Shown here in pieces: positions 1 through 10,450 of a stretch of 64,000 nucleotides of DNA. The notes under the pieces are model-generated. The model ran no database searches. It was not told where the DNA came from and saw nothing but the letters and a program-made list of their open reading frames with translations. The DNA lies in contig NZ_WBIQ01000005.1 in assembly GCF_009749405.1 (NCBI RefSeq), positions 399,377-463,376 of the forward strand, read 5' to 3'. The position numbers and the translations under genes are program-made. Positions within the stretch are counted from its first letter, which is position 1; each line of letters opens with the position of its first letter. Origin of the DNA: Agromyces lapidis (GTDB lineage: Bacteria > Actinomycetota > Actinomycetes > Actinomycetales > Microbacteriaceae).

Positions 1-338
1 TGTCGGCCGGCTCCATCGCGATCGGCGACGGTGTCTCGACGGCGCTGCCGCCCGGCACCGAGGACCACGTGCGCGAGGGCCAGGCGGTCGTCTGGGGCGT
101 GCGCCCCGAGTACCTGCGCTGGACCACGACCGAGGAGCCGGGCGCGATCGCCGCCGAGGTCAGCGTCGTCGAGAACCTCGGCGCGAGCGTGCTCATCGCG
201 GTGAACGTCGACGGCCACAAGCTGCAGGTCGTCGTGCCCGAGGACCACGAGCCCGCCCCGGGTGACCGTGGCTTCGTCGTGCCGACGGGCTCGAAGACCC
301 TGCTGTTCGACGCCGAGTCGACCGAGCGCATCGGCTGA
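1..338 (+). CDS. ABC transporter ATP-binding protein, C-terminal part (UgpC/MalK type)
   Basis: The 5' end lies outside the window; the readable frame begins at base 3 and stops with TGA at 336-338. The visible 111 residues are a TOBE-type regulatory domain: they include WGVRPEYL, which matches the GIRPEH/GVRPE signature found after the nucleotide-binding domain of sugar-importer ATPases, followed by beta-rich sequence. No Walker motifs are visible because they would lie upstream. In this family the ATPase energises CUT1 sugar importers and one copy often serves several transporters. The next gene begins 4 bases later, so this is probably the front part of the operon with the CehA-type enzyme and the GH38 mannosidase. 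The assignment to the UgpC/MalK group is good; the substrate cannot be read. Confidence 0.85.
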   Translation, partial: SAGSIAIGDGVSTALPPGTEDHVREGQAVVWGVRPEYLRWTTTEEPGAIAAEVSVVENLGASVLIAVNVDGHKLQVVVPEDHEPAPGDRGFVVPTGSKTLLFDAESTERIG

Positions 339-342
339 CGCG

Positions 343-1599
343 GTGACCACGATCCGCCGCACGATCCCGGTCACGGTCGAGCTCCAGAACGAGCAGCGCT
401 ACCTGAACGTGCCGTTCGAGGTGCCGCCGGGCACCGACTCGCTCGAGGTCGTCATCCGCTTCGACCCGAGCGAGTCGGGCATCGACCTCGGCTGCGTCGG
501 CGCGGGCGGATGGCGCGGCTGGTCGGGCGGCGCACGCACCGAATACCTCATCACCGCGACGGATGCCACGCCGGGCTACCTGCCCGGCGTCCCCGAGCCG
601 GGGGAGTGGAACGTCGTGCTCGGCCTGCACCGGGTGCCGAGCGCGGGGGTCGCCGTCGAGGTCGAGATCACGATGCCCGCCTCGCGCCCGGTGCCGCCCG
701 TGCCCGAGTCGGCGCCCGTCGCCCGTGCGGTGCGCGGCAGCGACCGCGCGCTCCCGGCCGAGCCGGGCCTCACCTGGTTCGCGGGCGACTTCCACGGGCA
801 CACGATCCACTCCGACGGGCGCCTCCCGATCGGCGGGCTCGCGGCGCTGGGCGTGGCATCCGGCCTCGACTTCATGGCCGTGACCGACCACAACACGGTG
901 AGCCACCACGCCCACCTGCCGGGCGAGGGCGCGAAGCACGGAATCACGTTGCTGCCCGGCCAGGAGGTGACGACCCACCGCGGGCACGCGAATGCGTTCG
1001 GCGACATCGGCTGGATCGACTTCCGGGAGCCCGCGCAGCACTGGGTCGACGAGGTCGAGCGTCGCGGCGGAACGCTGAGCATCAACCACCCCATCTCGGG
1101 CGACTGCTCCTGGCTGCACCGCCTCGAGCGGCGCCCGGCCGCCGTCGAGCTGTGGCACGCGACCTGGTACCGCGAACTGATCTCGACGGCGCCGTTCGCA
1201 TGGTTCCGCACCTGGCCGGCGGGCGCGACCCTGCTCGGCGGCAGCGATGTGCACATGCTCGAGGAGCCGCAGCGGCCGGGCACCCCGACGACCTGGGTCG
1301 CCGCCGAGGACGCCTCGGCCGAGGCCATCCTCGAGGGCGTGCGCGCCGGTCGGACCGCCATCACGGGCAGCGCCCATCTCGACGGTGCCGCGCTCATGCC
1401 CGAGCTGATGCGGGCGCCCGCACTCGTGCGGCTCGGCGACGAGGTCATGGCGGTCGACGCCGAGGGCCTCGTACTCGTCGACGGCTTCGGCCGCCGCCGC
1501 TCGGTGCGGTCGGCGCGCGAGTCGTTCTCGGCCGACCCGGCCGACGGGCCGTTCGCGCTCCTGCTCGCCGACCGGAGCATCATGGCGCTCTGCGCCTGA
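343..1599 (+). CDS. CehA/McbA-type PHP-domain metallohydrolase
   Basis: A 418-residue protein starting at GTG 343, chosen because it follows the upstream stop by 4 bases and the recognisable N-terminus (VTTIRRTIPVTVEL) begins there; an in-frame ATG at 262 would overlap the upstream gene deeply. After an N-terminal beta-rich region of about 140 residues, a PHP domain follows with metal ligands visible in order: FHGHTIHSDG, TDHN, GQEVTTHRGHANAFG, INHP and GGSDVH. Family members are metal-dependent phosphoesterases or hydrolases; CehA and McbA were named for carbaryl hydrolysis, but most homologues sit beside glycan-degradation genes. Here it lies between a sugar-ABC ATPase and an alpha-mannosidase, so a role in removing a phosphate or ester from a glycan is inferred. 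There is no signal peptide, so it is cytoplasmic. Confidence 0.85.
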   Translation: MTTIRRTIPVTVELQNEQRYLNVPFEVPPGTDSLEVVIRFDPSESGIDLGCVGAGGWRGWSGGARTEYLITATDATPGYLPGVPEPGEWNVVLGLHRVPSAGVAVEVEITMPASRPVPPVPESAPVARAVRGSDRALPAEPGLTWFAGDFHGHTIHSDGRLPIGGLAALGVASGLDFMAVTDHNTVSHHAHLPGEGAKHGITLLPGQEVTTHRGHANAFGDIGWIDFREPAQHWVDEVERRGGTLSINHPISGDCSWLHRLERRPAAVELWHATWYRELISTAPFAWFRTWPAGATLLGGSDVHMLEEPQRPGTPTTWVAAEDASAEAILEGVRAGRTAITGSAHLDGAALMPELMRAPALVRLGDEVMAVDAEGLVLVDGFGRRRSVRSARESFSADPADGPFALLLADRSIMALCA

Positions 1600-1654
1600 A
1601 CACGCTGATCGCCTTCCTTCCCTGCACCCTTCCCACTTCACTCTGGAGCCACCC

Positions 1655-4465
1655 ATGGAGACCCCCGACGAACTCGTGATCGTGCCGCACACGCACTGGG
1701 ACCGAGAGTGGTACGAGCCGCACGACGTGTTCCGGCTGCGGCTCGTGCACATGGTCGACCGCCTGCTCGACACGCTCGAGCAGAACCCGGGGTACCGCTT
1801 CACGCTCGACGGGCAGGCCGCCGCGGTCGACGACTACCTCGAGATGCGGCCCGAGCAGCGTGAGCGCGTCGCGTCGGCGGTCGAACGGGGACAGCTCGCG
1901 GTGGGCCCGTTCCTGATCCTGCTCGACGAGTTCCTCTGCGACGGCGAGACGATCGTGCGCAACCTCGAACTCGGCCTGCGGTCGAGTCGCAGCCTCGGCC
2001 CCGAGATGCGGCTCGGCTACCTGCCCGACATGTTCGGGCACTCGGCGCAGATGCCGCAGCTGCTTCGCGGGTTCGGCGTGCGCGACGCGATGATGTGGCG
2101 GGGCGTGCCCGCCCGGATCGACTCGCACGCCTTCGCGTGGGTGGCCCCAGATGGGTCGACGGTGCGCGCCGAGTACCTCATGGACGGCTACGGCAACGCC
2201 CTCGACCTGTTCGCGCTGCCCGGCCAGCTCGACGGGCTCGTGCGCGAGTACCGCGACCAGGTCGCGAGCCGGTACGGCTCCGAGCCGATCCTCGGGATGC
2301 TCGGCACCGACCACAGCGCACCGCCGGCCGACCTCATGCAGGTCGTGGCGGCGGCGAACGGCGATGCCGGCGACGGCGGACGCGCCGACGCCGGTCGCGT
2401 CGTGCTCACCGTCGACACCGCCGAGGGCTACGTGCGCCGGGTCGCGCCCGAGTGGGCCGCGGGCGACGACGACGCGCTCGCCGGACTCCCCGTCGTCGAG
2501 GGCGAACTGCGCTCACACGCGCGGGGGAACCTGCTGCCGGGCGTCTTCTCGATCCGCACCAACCTGAAGCAGGCGATGGCCGACGCCGAGCGCCGATTGA
2601 GCGTCGCCGAGCGGCTCGACGCCGCGTTCGGCTCCGACGACCACCGCGCGTTCTTCGACACGGCGTGGTATCGCCTCGTCGAGTCGACCGCGCACGACTC
2701 GGTGACCGGCTGCGGCGTCGACGCGACCGCGAACGAGGTCGAGGGCCGGCTCGCGACCGCCGCCCACGTCGCGCGGGGCGTCGGGCTGCGCACGATGGAG
2801 CGCATCGCCGCCTCGACCACGCCCGACCGGCACGTCGTCGCCAACCCGACCGGGTTCGCCCGCCGCGCCCATGTCGAGATCCGCCTGCACGACCCGGCCC
2901 GGCTCGAGCTCGGCAGCGGCGTGCAGCTGCTCGACGCGCTGCCCGAGGTGCTCGGCGACGAGACCATGCCGACCCGCGAGCTGCGCAAGCTGCTCGCCCG
3001 CATCCACGGGCGCGAGCTCTTCGGCCAGCTCATCAACGACTGGACCTTCACCGACGAGGGGGTGCGCTTCCAGGTCGCGGAGGCGCCCGTCGGCGACTTC
3101 GACCTCGCCGCGTTCACCGAGGAGCTCGAGCGCCGCATCGCCTCCGACCCGTCGGGTGAGCGCACCTGGCGCGTCGAGATCATCGCCGACCCGCGACGCG
3201 TCGCCCTCGTCGGCGTCGACGTCGGCGGCGTCGCGCTCGCGGAACTCGACCCGACGACGGCGACCGCGACCGCCGATCCCGTGACGGTCGGCGACCGCAC
3301 GCTCGCCAATCGGCAGCTCACGGCCACCGTCGACGAGCGCGGCAACGTCACCATCGAGGCGGCCGACGGCACCGTCCTGCGCGATGCGCTGCGCCTCGTC
3401 GACGAGGGCGACCGCGGCGACTCGTACAACTACGGCCCGGTCGCCTCGGCGTCGGCCGTCACGGACCCAGACGAGGTCGAGATCTCGGTGCTCGAGGCCG
3501 GGCCGCTGCGCGGCCGTCTGCGCGTGCGACGCCGCTACGCCGTGCCCGCGCGGCTCGACGCCCGTGATCCCGACACCCGCTCCGAGGCATCCGTACCGCT
3601 GGTCGTCGACACCGTGCTCGAACTGCGCGAGGGCGAGCCGATGCTGCGGGTCGACGTCGACTTCGTGAACGCCGCCGCCGACCACCGCCTGCGCGTGCTC
3701 GTGCCGACGGTCGAGCGCGACCTGCCCGGATCGTCGGCCGCCGGCCAGTACGTCGTGACCGAGCGCGGTCGGGACGGCGAGGGCGGCTGGGGCGAGTTCC
3801 CGCTCCCGACCTACCCGGTCGCGCGCTTCGTGCACGCCGGCCGTACGAGCGTGCTCGTCACGAAGCACTCGGAGTACGAGGTCGTCGCCGATGAGCGCTC
3901 GGGTGACGACGCCATCGCGCTCACGCTCGTGCGCGCGGTCGGCATGATGAGCGTGAACGTGCACCCGCTGCGCGACGAGCCCGCGGGCGCCCAGTTCGAG
4001 GTGCCCGGCGCCCAGTATCTCGGCACGCGCGTGCGCACCTCGTTCGCCGTGCTTCCGTCGGCGGCCGGATGGGCCGAGTCGGGTGCCGCGCGCTGGGCCG
4101 AGCTGCTCCGCACCGAGCCCGAGGTCGTGCGCGGAACGCGCGGCGGGCCGGCGGTCGTGGGCGGGGTCGCGGGTGCCGGAGGGGCGGCCGGGGCCGCCGA
4201 CGATCTGCCCGACGGTGCGGTCGTCGAGGTCGGCGGCGACGTCGTGCTCGAATCGCTGCGCACGGTGACGGATGCCTCGGGCGAGGCCGTGCTCGAGGCG
4301 CGCTTCGTGAACTACCGGGGTGCGGCTGCGCCGCTCGCCGCACGGGCCGCCGGCGTGTGGGATCGCACCGATCTCACCGGCGCGGTGCTCGAGCACGGGG
4401 TCGACCTCGCGACGTTCGAGATGGGTGCAGCGCGGATCGAGACGTTCCGACGACGCGCCGAATGA
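1655..4465 (+). CDS. Glycoside hydrolase family 38 alpha-mannosidase
   Basis: A 936-residue enzyme starting at ATG 1655, preceded by a GGAG ribosome site 6 bases upstream. The N-terminal GH38 catalytic domain opens with the zinc-binding HTHWDREWYEPH (about residues 11-22). GYLPDMFGHSAQMPQ near residue 125 carries the expected aspartate nucleophile (D of PDMFGH), and STAHDSVTGCG near residue 350 belongs to the alpha-helical middle domain. The second half is the beta-sandwich region of GH38. It has no signal peptide, so it should cleave alpha-mannosides in the cytoplasm after uptake, like bacterial MngB-type enzymes. It lies downstream of the ABC ATPase and PHP hydrolase and upstream of a GntR regulator, which supports a mannose-containing glycan or glycoside pathway. 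A Gly/Ala-rich stretch near residues 830-848 is a linker. Confidence 0.93.
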   Translation: METPDELVIVPHTHWDREWYEPHDVFRLRLVHMVDRLLDTLEQNPGYRFTLDGQAAAVDDYLEMRPEQRERVASAVERGQLAVGPFLILLDEFLCDGETIVRNLELGLRSSRSLGPEMRLGYLPDMFGHSAQMPQLLRGFGVRDAMMWRGVPARIDSHAFAWVAPDGSTVRAEYLMDGYGNALDLFALPGQLDGLVREYRDQVASRYGSEPILGMLGTDHSAPPADLMQVVAAANGDAGDGGRADAGRVVLTVDTAEGYVRRVAPEWAAGDDDALAGLPVVEGELRSHARGNLLPGVFSIRTNLKQAMADAERRLSVAERLDAAFGSDDHRAFFDTAWYRLVESTAHDSVTGCGVDATANEVEGRLATAAHVARGVGLRTMERIAASTTPDRHVVANPTGFARRAHVEIRLHDPARLELGSGVQLLDALPEVLGDETMPTRELRKLLARIHGRELFGQLINDWTFTDEGVRFQVAEAPVGDFDLAAFTEELERRIASDPSGERTWRVEIIADPRRVALVGVDVGGVALAELDPTTATATADPVTVGDRTLANRQLTATVDERGNVTIEAADGTVLRDALRLVDEGDRGDSYNYGPVASASAVTDPDEVEISVLEAGPLRGRLRVRRRYAVPARLDARDPDTRSEASVPLVVDTVLELREGEPMLRVDVDFVNAAADHRLRVLVPTVERDLPGSSAAGQYVVTERGRDGEGGWGEFPLPTYPVARFVHAGRTSVLVTKHSEYEVVADERSGDDAIALTLVRAVGMMSVNVHPLRDEPAGAQFEVPGAQYLGTRVRTSFAVLPSAAGWAESGAARWAELLRTEPEVVRGTRGGPAVVGGVAGAGGAAGAADDLPDGAVVEVGGDVVLESLRTVTDASGEAVLEARFVNYRGAAAPLAARAAGVWDRTDLTGAVLEHGVDLATFEMGAARIETFRRRAE

Positions 4466-4513
4466 CCCCCCGGTCGCGGGTGAGCCCAGGGCGCCGTCGA
4501 CCGTCTACTGTCA

Positions 4514-4528
4514 GAACAACCGAACAAC
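4514..4528. promoter_or_regulatory. Direct repeat upstream of the GntR regulator
   Basis: GAACAAC occurs twice, 1 base apart, at 4514-4520 and 4522-4528, ending 7 bases before the first start codon of the GntR gene. A TACTGT hexamer at 4506-4511 could be the -10 element. The position suits an autoregulatory site, but this is inference from spacing alone. Confidence 0.3.
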
Positions 4529-4535
4529 TGGAGTA

Positions 4536-5303
4536 ATGATGGCCCAGCTCCCCGAGCAGCGACTTCCCGTCGAGCTGTTCCTCGATCTCGACCGCTCCGG
4601 GCCCGTTCCGCTGTACTACCAGATCTCGAGCCGGCTCGAGCAGGCCATTCGCGACGAGACCCTGCCCGCGGGGTCGCGCCTCGAGAACGAGGTCGCGCTG
4701 GCGGCACGGCTCGGGCTCAGCCGCCCGACGATTCGCCGCGCCATCCAGGAGCTCGTCGACCAGGGCCTGCTCGTGCGCCGGCGGGGCATCGGCACGCAGG
4801 TCGTGCACGGCAAGGTCACCCGCAACGTCGAGCTGACGAGCCTCTACGAGGACCTCGAGCGATCGGGCCAGACGCCCGAGACGACCGTGCTCGCCGTCGA
4901 GCACGGTACCGCCGACGATCGGGTCGCCGAGGCGCTCGGCGTCGAGCTCGGCAGCCCCGTGCTGCACATCAGGCGCCTTCGCAGCGCCGACGGCGTGCCG
5001 CTCGCGATTCTCGACAACGTGCTGCCCGAGCCGTTCATCGACCTCGATGAGGAGTCGCTCGAGAAGCACGGGCTCTACCAGCTGCTGCGGGCCCGTGGCG
5101 TGACGATGCGGGTCGCCAAGCAGCGCATCGGCGCCCGTGCCGCGACCGCCGGCGAGGCCGAGCTGCTCGATCTCTCGCGTGGGGCGCCGGTGCTCACGAT
5201 GTCGCGCACCGCCTTCGACAACTCGGGGGTCGCCGTCGAGTTCGGCCAGCACTGCTACCGGCCCGACCGGTACTCGTTCGAGGTGACGCTCGTCGATCGG
5301 TGA
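4536..5303 (+). CDS. GntR-family regulator with UTRA (HutC-type) domain
   Basis: A 255-residue regulator. Two adjacent ATGs (4536 and 4539) are possible; GGAG at 4530-4533 suits the second slightly better. Residues about 20-90 form the winged helix-turn-helix (VPLYYQISSRLEQAI, then RLGLSRPTIRRAIQELVDQGLLVRRRGIGTQV). Residues about 100-250 form the UTRA effector domain typical of HutC-subfamily sensors of sugars and related metabolites. It follows the mannosidase by 70 bases and sits 1.3 kb from the inositol operon. By position it may control the glycan cluster. The pattern also resembles GntR proteins that I recall beside actinobacterial iol operons, so the inositol operon is an alternative target. 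The effector cannot be read. Confidence 0.88.
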   Translation: MMAQLPEQRLPVELFLDLDRSGPVPLYYQISSRLEQAIRDETLPAGSRLENEVALAARLGLSRPTIRRAIQELVDQGLLVRRRGIGTQVVHGKVTRNVELTSLYEDLERSGQTPETTVLAVEHGTADDRVAEALGVELGSPVLHIRRLRSADGVPLAILDNVLPEPFIDLDEESLEKHGLYQLLRARGVTMRVAKQRIGARAATAGEAELLDLSRGAPVLTMSRTAFDNSGVAVEFGQHCYRPDRYSFEVTLVDR

Positions 5304-5305
5304 GT

Positions 5306-5319
5306 GGCGGCGCCCCGCC
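5306..5319 (+). terminator. Possible weak terminator after the GntR gene
   Basis: GGCGG-CGCC-CCGCC forms a 5-bp stem with a 4-base loop 3 bases after the GntR stop. There is no U-tract and the stem is short, so this is only a weak candidate. Confidence 0.3.
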
Positions 5320-5409
5320 GTTCGTGAGGAAAGTTTCGCTGGTCTCTCCGGTCACGGTGACGCTAACGTTTCACCACTTCGATGGTCTCGACGATGAGGT
5401 TGGAGCACG

Positions 5410-5901
5410 ATGATGAAGCGATCGATCGCGGTAGTGGTGGGTGCGGCGGTCGCGGTGGCGCTGTCGGGGTGCAGCCCGGCCGAGGCGGGCGATGCGTCCG
5501 CGTTTCCGATGAGTCGGGGCAGTGAGCTCTGCGCCCCGGTCGAGGCAGGTGGCAGGCTTTTCATCGGCGACGTGCTCCCGACCACGGCGGGCGACCTCAT
5601 CGTGCGCGACGTGCAGCTCATTCGCGCCGACGGGCTGTCGGTCGTCGAGTCGTACGTGATCTCGAACCAAGGAGGGATCATGGCGGCGGAGTACCCGCCG
5701 GCGATTCCTGAACTGGAATCGCGAGTGCCGGCGCAGGGAGCGAAGGTGAGCGAGGGCGCGCCGCTGTCGGTCGCGGTCGTCGTCGAACGTGGTGATGCCC
5801 CGGGCCACGCCGAGGGAATCCGGGTCGTCTACGAGATTGCCGGCGTCGAGTCCGCCGCGATCGGCGGCGTGCACTACGACCTCGTCGACCACTGCCCCTG
5901 A
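5410..5901 (+). CDS. Putative lipoprotein of unknown function
   Basis: A 163-residue protein starting at ATG 5410 with GGAG at 5402-5405. The N-terminus is a lipoprotein signal: MMKR, a hydrophobic run, then the lipobox LSGC, placing the modified cysteine near residue 22. The mature part contains two further cysteines (in ELCAPV and at the very end, VDHCP), which could form a disulfide in the exported protein. I recognise no catalytic motif or named domain. It probably sits on the outer face of the cytoplasmic membrane. It reads in the same direction as the membrane protein that follows, but that gene has its own promoter-like hexamer, so they need not be co-transcribed. Function unknown. Confidence 0.75.
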   Translation: MMKRSIAVVVGAAVAVALSGCSPAEAGDASAFPMSRGSELCAPVEAGGRLFIGDVLPTTAGDLIVRDVQLIRADGLSVVESYVISNQGGIMAAEYPPAIPELESRVPAQGAKVSEGAPLSVAVVVERGDAPGHAEGIRVVYEIAGVESAAIGGVHYDLVDHCP

Positions 5902-5932
5902 AGCCTCCGCGAGCCGGCTCGACGGGGCTCGC

Positions 5933-5938
5933 TAGGCT
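5933..5938 (+). promoter_or_regulatory. Leaderless-type -10 element (TAGGCT) before the Pr6Pr gene
   Basis: TAGGCT lies 7 bases before ATG 5946, so transcription would begin at or next to the start codon. The same TANNNT-plus-6-or-7-base arrangement recurs at eight other genes in this window. A GCGAGCC/GGCTCGC stem (5909-5915 and 5926-5932) just upstream may end the lipoprotein transcript. Confidence 0.5.
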
Positions 5939-5945
5939 GGCCCGC

Positions 5946-6620
5946 ATGACCGCGAGCCGAATGCCGCCGAGCGCGGTGCGCGCGATCGCGTGGGGTCGGA
6001 TCGTCGCGGGCGCGCTCTGCATCGCGGTACTCGCGTACGCGTACGCCCTGCGCATCGCGGCGAGCGACGGCAACCCGTTCGACTTCTTCGGCTACTTCAC
6101 GAACCAGACGAGCCTGCTGACCAGTCTCGTGCTGATCGGCACGGGCACGGCGGTCGTCGCCGGTCGCGTCGTGCCCGGCTGGCTCTCCACCGTTCGAGGC
6201 GTCGCGGTCGCCTGCCTCATCGTCGTCGCGCTCGTCTACAACCTGCTCGTGCCGGGCACCGGTTCGGCACCGCCGTGGGTGAGCACCGTGCTCCACGTCG
6301 TGTTCCCGATCGCCGTCGTGCTCGACTGGGTGCTCGTCGCCGATCGCTCGGCGCTGCCCTGGCACCGGCTGTGGCTCGTGCTGCCGTATCCGGTCGCGTG
6401 GCTCGCCGTCGTCCTCGTGCGCGGCGTCACCGACGGCTGGGTGCCGTACGGCTTCCTGCTGCCCCAGCACGGGCTGCCGTCACTCGTGCTGCACGTGGTC
6501 GGCCTGCTCGCCGCCGCGCTCGCGTCGGGTGCGCTCGTCTGGGCCGCCAGCCGGCTGACCGTCTTCGCCCCGGATGCCGCGGGCGAGGTCGATCGGCAAC
6601 CCGTCGGCGCGCACGGCTGA
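5946..6620 (+). CDS. Pr6Pr-type six-helix integral membrane protein
   Basis: A 224-residue protein with about six hydrophobic segments. It carries the family-like motif FFGYFTNQTSLLTSL near residue 40, later HVVFPIAVVLDW and YPVAWLAVVLVRG, and a C-terminal HVVGLL helix. I place it in the Pr6Pr family of bacterial membrane proteins (distantly FAR-17a/AIG1-like), for which I know no established function. A TAGGCT hexamer at 5933-5938 ends 7 bases before the ATG and there is no ribosome site, which suggests a leaderless message. It converges with iolD, whose stop is 10 bases away. Confidence 0.7.
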   Translation: MTASRMPPSAVRAIAWGRIVAGALCIAVLAYAYALRIAASDGNPFDFFGYFTNQTSLLTSLVLIGTGTAVVAGRVVPGWLSTVRGVAVACLIVVALVYNLLVPGTGSAPPWVSTVLHVVFPIAVVLDWVLVADRSALPWHRLWLVLPYPVAWLAVVLVRGVTDGWVPYGFLLPQHGLPSLVLHVVGLLAAALASGALVWAASRLTVFAPDAAGEVDRQPVGAHG

Positions 6621-6630
6621 GCGCGGGGGC

Positions 6631-8525
<1,895 letters not shown>

Positions 8526-8529
<4 letters not shown>

Positions 8530-9518
8530 TGCTGGGGTCCTTCGTTCGTTGCGGGCTGGTTTGCGGGCTGGTTCGCGGCAGGTGGGTTCATGGCGGTCGG
8601 GTACGGCAGTCGTGGGTCGACGACTTCGTCGACCCAGGCGTCGCGCACCCAGGCGTGGGCGGGCTCGTCGGTGATGCGCCACACGCGCTCGCCGGGGCCC
8701 GCCATGACATTGAGGTAGTACAGGTCGTAGCCGGGGGCGGCCGCGGCCGGCCCATGGTAGCCGCCGGGCAGCAGGGCGACGTCGCCGGTCGTGACGCGCT
8801 CGTCGACCGCGATCTCGGTCACCGACGAGGATGACGCGGAGAACAGGGCGAACGGTTGAGCGGCGCCGCTCGGGGGAACCGGGGCCGGCCGCGAGGCATC
8901 CGCGCACGTCGCCGCCGCCTCGAAGTAATAGATCTCCTCGAGCTGCGACTCGATGCCGGGCACCTCTTCGTCGTGCTTGTGCGGCGGGTACGACGACCAG
9001 TTTCCTGCGGGCGTGATGACCTCGCACACGATGAGGCGCTCGGCCGCCATCACCGCGGGCGTGCCGAGGTCGTGCACCTGCCGGCTCGCCTGACCGCGCC
9101 CGCGCAGCTCGACCGGCGCCTCGTCGCGATCGATCAGGCGCAGCGGATGCCTCGTGGTCGCCGGTGCCTCGGCGACGGCGAGCCGTCCGGCGCCGCGGAC
9201 GACGGCGCTCGCACCGACCGGGAGGTAGAGGGTGTCGGTCGGGCCGTCGAACACCGAGTCGCGGCCGACGAGGTCGAACGCGTGCGTCGAGCCGTCGGGC
9301 TCGACGACGTCGACGTGCACGCCGCCGCCCGCGAGCGGCACGAGCTGGCGCTCGACGTCACCGGCCCGCAGTTCGAGACCGGCGTCGCCGTGGTCCCCGA
9401 GCTCCGCGACCCGAAGGCCCGTGCGGTGCCATCCGGGGAGCGAGCCGTCGACGACGACGCTCCAGCCGTCGCGGGCGAGCGAGCCGTGCGGATGGAACCA
9501 CCGGGCGTCGTTGCTCAT
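8526..9518 (-). CDS. iolB: 5-deoxy-glucuronate isomerase
   Basis: A 330-residue cupin-fold isomerase converting 5-deoxy-glucuronate to 2-deoxy-5-keto-gluconate in inositol catabolism. ATG 9518 is preceded by GAGGAGG 7 bases upstream. The C-terminal half contains the metal-binding cupin signature: SSYPPHKHDEE, then ESQLEEIYYFE, and the family motif LLPGGYHGPAAAPGYDLYYLNVMAGP is present in nearly that form. The N-terminal WFHPHGSLARDGW is also typical. The stop overlaps the iolD start by 4 bases and the aldolase gene ends 29 bases upstream, so translation in this operon is closely coupled. Confidence 0.95.
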
Positions 9519-9547
9519 CTCTCGTCCTCCTCGGGCAGGTCGGTGCG

Positions 9548-10450
9548 TCAGGCGTCGTGCACGAGCGCGGCCGCGGTGTCGACGGCGCGCTGCACATCGT
9601 GATCGGGCGGATAGAGCAGGGTGCGCCCGACGACCAGGCCGCGCACTCCCGGCAGCGAGAGCGCATCGCGCCAGCTCGCGTAGGCGGCATCGGGGTCGTC
9701 GGTGCGCTCGCCGCCGAGCAGCAGCGTCGGCAGCGTGGTCGCCGCCATCACGCGCTCCATGTCGTCGACGACGGGCAGCTTCATCCAGGTGCACGCCGAG
9801 CTCGACCCGAGACCTGCGGCGATCGCCACCGACGTGATGACGGCGTCGGTGCCGAGGTCGTTCACGACGCGGCCGCCCTGCCGGGTGCTCATGAACGGCT
9901 CGAGCATGATGGGAAGCTTCGCCGCCGAGGCATCCGTCACTGCCCTCGCCGTCGCTTCGATCGTCGCCGCGGTCGCGGGGTCGTCGAGGTCGATGCGCAC
10001 GAGCGCCTTCGCGAAATCGAGCCGGTCGCGCACGATGCCGTCGACGTCGTACGCCGTGAACCGGTCGTCGAGCTCGAAGCTCGCCCCGCGGAGGCCTCCG
10101 CGGTTCATCGAGCCGACGACGACCTTGCCGTCGAGGAGCCCCAGCAGGGCCAGGTCGTCGATGATGTCGGGTGTGCCGAGCACGCCGTCGACACCGGGTC
10201 GTGAGAGCGCGAGGGCGATCCGGTCGAGCAGTTCGTAGCGATCCGCCATCGCCATCGGCTCGTCGCCGACCCCGAGGGCTCCGCGGGCCGGGTGGTCGGC
10301 GGCGAGGATGAACAAGCGCCCGTCGTCGGCGAGCAACGGCCGGCGGGTGCGGGAGGTGTGGGCCTCGGCGATCGCCGCGGGGCCCGACGCGCGCAGTTCG
10401 CGCAACTGCGCGAACCGGTCGGCGTCGAGGTATCGGTCACCGTGCGACAT
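9548..10450 (-). CDS. Cgl0159-family (beta/alpha)8 aldolase-like protein of the inositol cluster
   Basis: A 300-residue TIM-barrel protein resembling the Cgl0159-type proteins found in actinobacterial iol clusters. Visible features include FILAADHPARGALG (lysine/aspartate-type aldolase start), VDGVLGTPDIIDDLALLG, GSMNRGGL, LPIMLEPF, and a late WMKLPVVDDMERV segment that supplies a candidate Schiff-base lysine. The likely role, inferred from context, is to cleave the phosphorylated keto-deoxy acid made by IolC, the step IolJ performs in Bacillus. It overlaps the end of iolC by 14 bases and precedes iolB by 29 bases. Membership of the iol operon is firm; the exact reaction is not proven by sequence. 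Confidence 0.82.
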   Translation of the reverse strand: MSHGDRYLDADRFAQLRELRASGPAAIAEAHTSRTRRPLLADDGRLFILAADHPARGALGVGDEPMAMADRYELLDRIALALSRPGVDGVLGTPDIIDDLALLGLLDGKVVVGSMNRGGLRGASFELDDRFTAYDVDGIVRDRLDFAKALVRIDLDDPATAATIEATARAVTDASAAKLPIMLEPFMSTRQGGRVVNDLGTDAVITSVAIAAGLGSSSACTWMKLPVVDDMERVMAATTLPTLLLGGERTDDPDAAYASWRDALSLPGVRGLVVGRTLLYPPDHDVQRAVDTAAALVHDA